From positions 1-10,302 of the forward strand of contig CACXVS010000057.1 of the NCBI GenBank assembly GCA_902771155.1: 10,302 nt of DNA, written 5' to 3'. Origin of the DNA: an uncultured Prevotellaceae bacterium. Lineage in GTDB: Bacteria > Bacteroidota > Bacteroidia > Bacteroidales > Bacteroidaceae. Made by a program: the position numbers and the translations under genes. Under the pieces are notes generated by a model. It ran no database searches, was not told the DNA's origin, and saw only the letters and a list, made by a program, of their open reading frames with translations. Of this stretch, positions 5,263 through 10,302 are shown piece by piece. Each line of letters starts with the position of its first letter. Within the stretch, counting starts at the first letter, position 1.

Positions 5263-5862
5263 ATGAGTTGGAAAAAGTTATTATCACTTAAAGATATATT
5301 CTCATACAGGCAGAAAGTTGGTTTGCTGGTCGTGGCGGGTGTGCTTTGCGGACTTGGCGGATTGTTTATGTACCTGCTCAGGGCACATACCTATTTTGTA
5401 GGCGACAACCCGTCGGCCTGCGTTAACTGTCATATCATGACACCTTACTATGCCACGTGGAGCCACTCCTCGCATGGACGCGATGTCACGTGTAATGACT
5501 GTCATGTGCCACACCAGAATCTGGCTTTCTACTATGGCTTCAAAGCAGTGGACGGACTGAAACACACGGCCTACTTCGTGACGCACTCGGAGCGGCAGGC
5601 CCCGATGGCCGAAGCGCTGACGGGACAGGTGGTGATGGACAACTGCATCCGCTGTCATACCCAACTGAACCAGGAATTTGTGAAGACGGGGCGCATGGGG
5701 TATATGCAGCAGCAGGCTCAAGGCGGAAAGGTGTGCTGGGACTGTCATCGCAATGTGCCCCACGGTGGTATGAACTCACTGATGGCTACGCCGAATGCGG
5801 AGGGCGTGACACCGCTGCCGCCATCGCCCGTACCTGATTGGCTGCAAAACATGATGAATTGA
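5263..5862 (+). CDS. nrfH: NrfH, tetraheme cytochrome c quinol dehydrogenase subunit
   Basis: 199 residues. It anchors NrfA to the periplasmic face of the inner membrane and oxidises menaquinol, passing electrons to NrfA. A short cytosolic tail is followed by one membrane anchor at about 20-40. Four heme c motifs follow: CVNCH 53-57, CNDCH 77-81, CIRCH 128-132 and CWDCH 158-162. The first reads CxxCHxM, with M59 placed like the unusual methionine ligand of the quinol-side heme known in NrfH structures. The proline-rich tail SPVPDW is also typical. The frame opens upstream at a TTG (5236), but that lies inside the -7 box, so ATG 5263 is chosen. It is the first gene of the operon, 20 bases before nrfA. 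Confidence 0.97.
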   Translation: MSWKKLLSLKDIFSYRQKVGLLVVAGVLCGLGGLFMYLLRAHTYFVGDNPSACVNCHIMTPYYATWSHSSHGRDVTCNDCHVPHQNLAFYYGFKAVDGLKHTAYFVTHSERQAPMAEALTGQVVMDNCIRCHTQLNQEFVKTGRMGYMQQQAQGGKVCWDCHRNVPHGGMNSLMATPNAEGVTPLPPSPVPDWLQNMMN

Positions 5863-5882
5863 AAAATAAAAATGAAAGAGAT

Positions 5883-7415
5883 ATGGCAAAACAATTAAAG
5901 AAATGGCAAGGTTGGATCCTCTTTTTTGGATCGATGGCAGTAGTCTTTGTACTGGGACTGCTCGTTTCGTCGTTGATGGAACGCCGTGCCGAAGTGGCCA
6001 GTGTGTTCAATAACAAGCGCAATGTGTTTGAAGACAGTATCGTGGCCCAGAATGAGAAGTTCAAGGCCGACTATCCGCGTGAGTACGAGACATGGGCGAT
6101 GACCGAGGACACCACGTTCAAGTCGAAGTACAATTCGTCGCAGGAGGTCGATGTGCTCGAACAGCGTCCAGAGATGGTGGTGCTATGGGCTGGCTATGCC
6201 TTCTCGCGCCATTATAATACGCCTCGCGGTCATAAGCATGCCTTGGAGGATATGCGTAAGATCCTGCGCACGGGTAATCCCGGTATCGATGGCGACGGTG
6301 ATATGCAGCCTGCGACCTGTTGGACTTGTAAGGGCCCCGATGTACCTCGTATGATGCGTGAACTGAGCGACAAGAAGTCGGTGATGGATCCCGCGAACTT
6401 CTATGCAAAGAAGTGGAGTGAGTTGGGTGCCGAAGAGGTGAACACCATTGGTTGCTCCGACTGTCACGATGCCACGACGATGGACCTGCGTCCTGCCCGT
6501 CCTGCGCTCTATGAGGCATTTGCCCGCAGAGGTCTCGATGTGAAGAAGCAGAGTCATCAGGAGATGCGCTCGCTGGTGTGCGCCCAGTGCCACGTGGAGT
6601 ACTATTTCATCAAGCCCGATGACCCCAACAATCCCGGCAAGGCCAATTATCTGGTTTTCCCGCACGACAAGGGCTTGACCTGCGAGGCAGCTGAAGAATA
6701 TTACGATGAGATCGGCTTCTACGACTATATCCATCCGCTGTCGAAGACCCCGATCCTGAAGGCTCAGCACCCAGGCTATGAGATTTCACAGCATGGCATC
6801 CATGCCCAGCGCGGCGTGTCGTGTGCCGACTGTCACATGCCGTATAAGCAGGAGGGTGGTGTGAAGTTCAGCGACCACCAGATTATTTCGCCGCTGGCTA
6901 AGATCGACCGCACCTGCCAAACCTGTCACCGTCAAGATGCTGAGGTATTGCGCCAGAACGTCTATGACCGTCAGGAGAAGTGCAACGAGGTACGCAACCG
7001 TGCTGAGCAGGAACTGGCCCGTGCTCACTTCGAAGCGAAGTACATCATCGATAAAGGAGCCACCGAGGTAGAAATGAAACCTATTCAGGCCCTGCTTCGT
7101 AAGAGCCAGTGGCGTTGGGATTATGCCATCGCCTCGCATGGAGCTACCTTCCATGCACCACAGGAGGTCATCCGTCTGTTGTCGCACTCCGTCGATTATG
7201 CCCAGCAGGCTCGTCTGCTGATTGCCCGTGTAGCAGCCAAGCAGGGACTCATTGGCGATATCCCCGTACCTGACTATTCTACGAAGGCTAAGGCTCAGCA
7301 GGCCATCGGTCTTGACATGCAGAAACTGAACGAGAAGAAACAAAAGTTCCTCGACGAGATTGTTCCCAAGTGGATTGACGAGGCCAAGAAAAATGGCAAG
7401 TTAATTGAAATCTGA
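5883..7415 (+). CDS. nrfA: NrfA, pentaheme cytochrome c nitrite reductase (ammonia-forming)
   Basis: 510 residues. It reduces nitrite to ammonium with six electrons in the periplasm, and also acts on NO and hydroxylamine in characterised homologues (EC 1.7.2.2). An N-terminal membrane segment at 11-31 is a signal or anchor. Heme motifs are CWTCK 146-150 (lysine-ligated active site), CSDCH 191-195, CAQCH 233-237, CADCH 314-318 and CQTCH 345-349. Active-site residues fit: R125 in DMRKILRTG, Y240 or Y241 in CHVEYYF, and H307 in GIHAQRG; E239-Y also belongs to the calcium site. The long C-terminal helices of the dimer interface are present. The ATG at 5883 is chosen since the frame further upstream only overlaps nrfH. 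It ends TGATG, sharing one base with the next gene, so the synthase is coupled to it. Identification is certain. Confidence 0.98.
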   Translation: MAKQLKKWQGWILFFGSMAVVFVLGLLVSSLMERRAEVASVFNNKRNVFEDSIVAQNEKFKADYPREYETWAMTEDTTFKSKYNSSQEVDVLEQRPEMVVLWAGYAFSRHYNTPRGHKHALEDMRKILRTGNPGIDGDGDMQPATCWTCKGPDVPRMMRELSDKKSVMDPANFYAKKWSELGAEEVNTIGCSDCHDATTMDLRPARPALYEAFARRGLDVKKQSHQEMRSLVCAQCHVEYYFIKPDDPNNPGKANYLVFPHDKGLTCEAAEEYYDEIGFYDYIHPLSKTPILKAQHPGYEISQHGIHAQRGVSCADCHMPYKQEGGVKFSDHQIISPLAKIDRTCQTCHRQDAEVLRQNVYDRQEKCNEVRNRAEQELARAHFEAKYIIDKGATEVEMKPIQALLRKSQWRWDYAIASHGATFHAPQEVIRLLSHSVDYAQQARLLIARVAAKQGLIGDIPVPDYSTKAKAQQAIGLDMQKLNEKKQKFLDEIVPKWIDEAKKNGKLIEI

Positions 7416-8296
7416 TGTGGACTAAACCATACGGAATGAAAGAAGGCTTCCTCATTGGAGGAGGCCTTATCATTGCAGGACTGATGCTTGAACTGAGCAG
7501 TGGTCCTGTCGATTGGGATGCCTTCCGCTGGCCTATCAATGGCATTGTACTGGCAGGAGTTCTCGCGTTTATCGCAATCATCTTCCTGCTGAGGGAACGG
7601 GTGTATGGCTTACAGTTCATCGGCACCTATAAGGCCGCGATACCCGCACTGGTCTATGCCGTTGTACTCACCATCATTATGGGACTGACGCGGCAGGAAG
7701 TGAATGGAACGTGGCTGAACAATATGCTGTCGTTCTGGCCCTTCGTACTGATATATGTGTATGTTGCCGTCATTCTCGGACAAATCATTCTCCGACGGAC
7801 GTTGCATTTTAACAGTTGGCATCGCGATATTCCCTTCTTGCTGAACCACCTCGGACTGTTTCTCGCGCTGACTACCGCAACATTGGGCAATGCTGACATG
7901 CAACGGCTGAAGATGATTACGGTGAAGGGAGAACCCGAATGGCGTGCGCTGACCTCACAGCAGCAGATTGTGGAGATGCCCATCGCCATCGAACTGAAGG
8001 AGTTTATCATGGAGACCTACGATGACGGCTCGCCCCGCCGCTTTGCCTCCGACATTCAAATCCTGACGAAGACAGGCAAGAACATCCAGACCATCGTCGA
8101 AGTGAACAAACCCGTAGAGGTGGATGGTTGGAAAATCTACCAGTATGGCTATGATACGCAGATGGGTGCTATGAGTCAGACAAGCATCTTGGAACTGGTG
8201 AGCGACCCGTGGCTGCCGCTGGTTTATATCGGCATCTATATGATGCTCGCCGGAGCTGTATGTATGTTTATTCTTGGGGGGAGAAAGCGCGTATGA
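7415..8296 (+). CDS. ccsB: ResB/CcsB-like subunit of System II cytochrome c synthase
   Basis: 293 residues, membrane protein. Hydrophobic segments lie near 11-29, 41-60, 72-90, 106-127, 140-158 and 265-287. Between the last two sits a periplasmic beta domain with the ResB signature VNKPVEVDGWKIYQYGYD at 230-247 and DPWLPLVYIGIYMMLAG at 264-280. ResB/CcsB works with CcsA to keep apocytochrome thiols reduced and to export and attach heme. It is shorter than Bacillus ResB (over 500) and lacks much of the large periplasmic domain, as in some Bacteroidales. H145 in LLNHLG is a candidate heme-route histidine. It shares one base with nrfA and four bases (ATGA) with ccsA, so all are coupled and the pair probably serves NrfH and NrfA. 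Confidence 0.88.
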   Translation: MWTKPYGMKEGFLIGGGLIIAGLMLELSSGPVDWDAFRWPINGIVLAGVLAFIAIIFLLRERVYGLQFIGTYKAAIPALVYAVVLTIIMGLTRQEVNGTWLNNMLSFWPFVLIYVYVAVILGQIILRRTLHFNSWHRDIPFLLNHLGLFLALTTATLGNADMQRLKMITVKGEPEWRALTSQQQIVEMPIAIELKEFIMETYDDGSPRRFASDIQILTKTGKNIQTIVEVNKPVEVDGWKIYQYGYDTQMGAMSQTSILELVSDPWLPLVYIGIYMMLAGAVCMFILGGRKRV

Positions 8297-9084
8297 CTTG
8301 GGAACAATTTCTATATTTCGCAATAGCAGCAGTCTTGCTGTGGACCGTAGGTGCCTGGGCGGCATGGCGTGAAAAGACGGCCTTGGCCTATACATCGACC
8401 TTCATCGGCCTTGCTGTGTTCTTTAGCTTTATCCTGATGATGTGGATCTCTTTAGAACGTCCGCCACTTCGTACGATGGGAGAGACGCGCCTCTGGTATT
8501 CGTTCTTTCTGCCGCTGGCAGGCATCATCGTCTATTCGCGCTGGAAGTACAAGTGGATACTCTCGTTCTCTACCGTCTTGGCACTGGTGTTCATCTGCGT
8601 CAACCTCTTCAAGCCCGAGATCCATTCCAAGACGCTGATGCCGGCCCTACAGAGTCCGTGGTTCGCCCCACATGTAATTGTCTATATGTTCGCATACGCC
8701 GTATTAGGTGCTTCAACTGTGATGGCTTTGTACTTGCTATTCTTTAAACGGCAAACCATCGCTGACGAAGAATTCGACATTACGGATAATCTGGTCTATG
8801 TCGGTTTGGCCTTTATGACCATCGGCATGCTCTTCGGCGCCCTGTGGGCCAAGGAGGCCTGGGGGCATTACTGGTCGTGGGATCCTAAGGAGACGTGGGC
8901 TGCCATTACCTGGTTCGCTTATCTGGTATATATACATTACAGACAAATACCCACTCACAAGCCAAAGCTCGCTTTGTGGGTACTGCTCATTTCGTTTGTA
9001 CTCTTGCAGATGTGTTGGTGGGGCATCAATTACCTGCCCGCCGCTCAAGGCTCCAGCGTCCATGTCTATAGTCTGCCGTCGTGA
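8293..9084 (+). CDS. ccsA: CcsA, cytochrome c synthase subunit (heme handling, WWD domain)
   Basis: 263 residues with about eight membrane segments. The tryptophan-rich heme-binding loop is WGHYWSWDPKETW at 190-202, the hallmark of the CcmC/CcmF/CcsA family. Conserved flanking histidines are visible at H127 (PWFAPHVIVY) and H257 (GSSVHVYS). It receives heme and attaches it to CxxCH, or here also CxxCK, in the periplasm, together with CcsB. The ATG at 8293 overlaps the stop of the previous gene as ATGA; longer frames only reread that gene. It is the last gene of the nrf unit and ends 15 bases from the intended end of the converging acetyltransferase gene. I see no clear terminator hairpin between them. 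Confidence 0.94.
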   Translation: MTWEQFLYFAIAAVLLWTVGAWAAWREKTALAYTSTFIGLAVFFSFILMMWISLERPPLRTMGETRLWYSFFLPLAGIIVYSRWKYKWILSFSTVLALVFICVNLFKPEIHSKTLMPALQSPWFAPHVIVYMFAYAVLGASTVMALYLLFFKRQTIADEEFDITDNLVYVGLAFMTIGMLFGALWAKEAWGHYWSWDPKETWAAITWFAYLVYIHYRQIPTHKPKLALWVLLISFVLLQMCWWGINYLPAAQGSSVHVYSLPS

Positions 9085-9127
9085 ACTGACTTTACTTCAT
9101 TATCTTCCATATCGTTTCATTCTTTTC

Positions 9128-9640
9128 TCAAACTTGAACAGTCCGTCCTCTTGGTCGAACTGGTCTGGCATATTGGGGGTCTGGATGATGCTCATTGAAG
9201 AACTCAACGGCATGGAATCCGCAGCGGTTGATGTAGAAGTGGATATTCCGACGGTCGAAATACGGGGTGCAGGTTTCCCACACCTCTATCTCCGGATGCA
9301 TCGTCTCTATAGCCTTCCAGATGGACTGGCCGATACCTTTGCTCTGAACACCCACCTTTACATAGAGGAATGCTAACTCTCCCATAGTGCCATTAGCGGT
9401 AATGATGGCACCGCCCACATGCTGGCCATCCTCGCTGACGGCTTCGTATGCTTCGGCACCTTCTGCCTTTAATGACTGATAGAAGTCCTTGTCAGGCAGC
9501 ACCTGCCACTGATTTGTTTCTTCTGCTGCATCTTTGTTATATGCTTCGAAACCATGTTGGAAGGCTTCTTGCATTTCCTCTTTGAAAACTATGGTATGCT
9601 CCTCAGAGAGTCTGACAAGTCGGATGAAGCTATTTGTCAT
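9128..9640 (-). CDS. GNAT-family N-acetyltransferase with a probable frameshifted C-terminus
   Basis: 170 residues as read. The acetyl-CoA site is the region ELAFLYVKVGVQSKGIGQS, residues 88-106, with Q99-x-x-G-x-G104. Later landmarks are ETCTPYFDRRNIHFYINRCGF, given here as YFDRRN and YINRCGF, typical of the last strands and helix. It should be a cytosolic monomer or dimer; the substrate is unknown. After HHPDP the frame reads QYARPVRPRGRTVQV, which looks non-native. Deleting one C from the CCCCC run (G at 9175-9179 on the + strand) gives NMPDQFDQEDGLFKFEKRM and KRYGR, ending at TAA 9102-9100, total 179 residues. The ATG overlaps the stop of the YgbA-like gene (ATGA, 9637-9640). Confidence 0.85.
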   Translation of the reverse strand: MTNSFIRLVRLSEEHTIVFKEEMQEAFQHGFEAYNKDAAEETNQWQVLPDKDFYQSLKAEGAEAYEAVSEDGQHVGGAIITANGTMGELAFLYVKVGVQSKGIGQSIWKAIETMHPEIEVWETCTPYFDRRNIHFYINRCGFHAVEFFNEHHPDPQYARPVRPRGRTVQV

Positions 9641-10173
9641 GCTTGTTGTTTATTGCGTTTGAACTTATTCTTGAGTCGTTTATATCCTTCGACGCCCAGA
9701 ATGGTCAGACCTCCATACTGACAGGTCTTTGCCAGCCCGAAGAGCACCGTCCAAAGGATGCCTTTTGCCGTAACGCTGATAGGTAATAGCATCTGGGCGA
9801 AGGACAATATATAGAAGGGGATGCAGCATAACAGTACGATGACTCCCGTCCTGAACGAGAGCGACTGCAGCCAATGCTTCACATTATAGAATGTGTGAAC
9901 GATGGCATCTTTTGGAGAATACAGAATCATTCTTGGGCCTGCCCAGCGCATGATTTCACGAATCTGCTCACGCTCTTTTGACGCATAGCAATGCGTTGGA
10001 CAGTTCTTGCATGCAGTCTTGTTTTCACCATATTTGCAATGGTCGAGACGGCGACATGCAAACTCTGCCAGATGTTTATACTCTTCTGGCATGGTTTCCA
10101 CCTTCAGATGATGATGGCAATATAGCTCTATCATCCTCTGGACAGTCTGTTTCTCGCGCTCAATCCTGTTCAT
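9637..10173 (-). CDS. YgbA-like (nitrous oxide-stimulated promoter family) protein with membrane tail
   Basis: 178 residues in two parts. Residues 1-95 match the YgbA family: IEREKQTVQRMI at 4-15, C19, C40, C46, C55-x-x-C58-x3-C62 (CKNCPTHCY) and MRWAGPRM at 74-82. The cysteine spacing suggests a metal or redox site, unproven. E. coli ygbA is an NsrR-regulated nitrosative-stress gene, so this fits with nrf nearby. Residues about 105-165 add two hydrophobic segments (GVIVLLCCIPFYILSFA and ILWTVLFGLA) plus TCQYGGLTILGVEGYKRLK and a basic tail, absent from the roughly 115-residue E. coli protein. The protein is therefore probably membrane-bound with the cysteine domain in the cytosol. It overlaps both neighbours by ATGA, so it is the middle gene of an operon whose promoter is outside the window. 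Confidence 0.85.
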   Translation of the reverse strand: MNRIEREKQTVQRMIELYCHHHLKVETMPEEYKHLAEFACRRLDHCKYGENKTACKNCPTHCYASKEREQIREIMRWAGPRMILYSPKDAIVHTFYNVKHWLQSLSFRTGVIVLLCCIPFYILSFAQMLLPISVTAKGILWTVLFGLAKTCQYGGLTILGVEGYKRLKNKFKRNKQQA

Positions 10174-10302
10174 TCCATTCTTTGCGATTTCATTTCTTCA
10201 CCTTCCTTGTCATACTGTTTACGTTTGCCTGTAGGAGGCTCTGTCAGGGTGATCTTTACAACTGCTGTACGTTCGAGACTGCGGGCGATGGCATCGTCGA
10301 AA
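10170..10302 (-). CDS. C-terminal fragment of an unidentified protein
   Basis: Only the last 43 codons are present, from FDDAIARSLERTAVVKI to the charged tail GKRKQYDKEGEEMKSQRME. A strand ending in VVKITLTEPPTGKRK recalls the final beta strand of pyridoxamine 5'-phosphate oxidase-like flavin-binding proteins, but this is only a resemblance. The stop TGA overlaps the ATG of the YgbA-like gene (ATGA, 10170-10173). The frame is very likely real given the overlap and the lack of stops. Confidence 0.6.
   Translation of the reverse strand, partial: FDDAIARSLERTAVVKITLTEPPTGKRKQYDKEGEEMKSQRME

Noticed and set aside
5838..5882. Upstream extension of NrfA
   Set aside because: It overlaps the end of nrfH and would put charged residues before the signal anchor; ATG 5883 gives MAKQLKKW followed directly by the membrane segment.
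9085..9127. Terminator between the converging ccsA and GNAT genes
   Set aside because: No stem-loop with a T-run is visible, and much of the stretch is probably the native end of the GNAT gene.

Overview
The window looks like a chromosomal segment from a Bacteroidales anaerobe, most likely Prevotella or a close relative. The evidence is protein-level resemblance throughout and Bacteroidetes-type -7 boxes (TAnnTTTG) in front of the divergent units. Start codons lack Shine-Dalgarno sequences and usually follow an A-rich leader. I see no tRNA, rRNA, CRISPR array, insertion sequence or integrase. Species-level placement is inference.

Right-centre (5263-9084, + strand): a compact four-gene unit for ammonia-forming nitrite respiration, nrfH-nrfA-ccsB/resB-like-ccsA. 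NrfH (tetraheme quinol dehydrogenase) passes electrons to NrfA (pentaheme nitrite reductase with a CxxCK active-site heme). The two downstream genes encode a split System II cytochrome c synthase that presumably matures both. A divergent Crp/Fnr-family regulator (4462-5127, - strand) is the obvious candidate controller. A perfect 6-4-6 inverted repeat lies between it and nrfH.

Centre-left (3211-4357): a NapH-like membrane 4Fe-4S protein and a cytosolic-type thioredoxin form a minus-strand pair with a good -7 box. Facing away from them is a short remnant of an oxyR-like LysR regulator, with an in-frame central deletion and a lost 3' part. It runs head-on into the 3' end of the Crp/Fnr gene.

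Left (1-3164, - strand): a tightly packed run: DUF3267-type membrane zinc-peptidase-like protein, an internally deleted thioredoxin-like pseudogene, a Sel1-repeat protein, a lipoprotein plus a second ORF probably separated from it by a one-base frameshift, a Vat/CatB-like hexapeptide acetyltransferase, and the start of a P-loop NTPase.

Right (9100-10302, - strand): three genes joined by ATGA overlaps: the C-terminus of an unidentified protein, a YgbA-like (nitrous oxide-stimulated promoter family) protein with an added membrane tail, and a GNAT acetyltransferase whose C-terminus appears frameshifted. YgbA belongs to the nitrosative-stress regulon in enterobacteria, which fits the neighbouring nrf genes.

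No clearly new biological system is evident. The most unusual points are four independent gene lesions in 10 kb, the split NrfI-like synthase coupled to nrfA, the YgbA-membrane fusion, and the nearly leaderless Crp/Fnr gene with a palindrome at its promoter.
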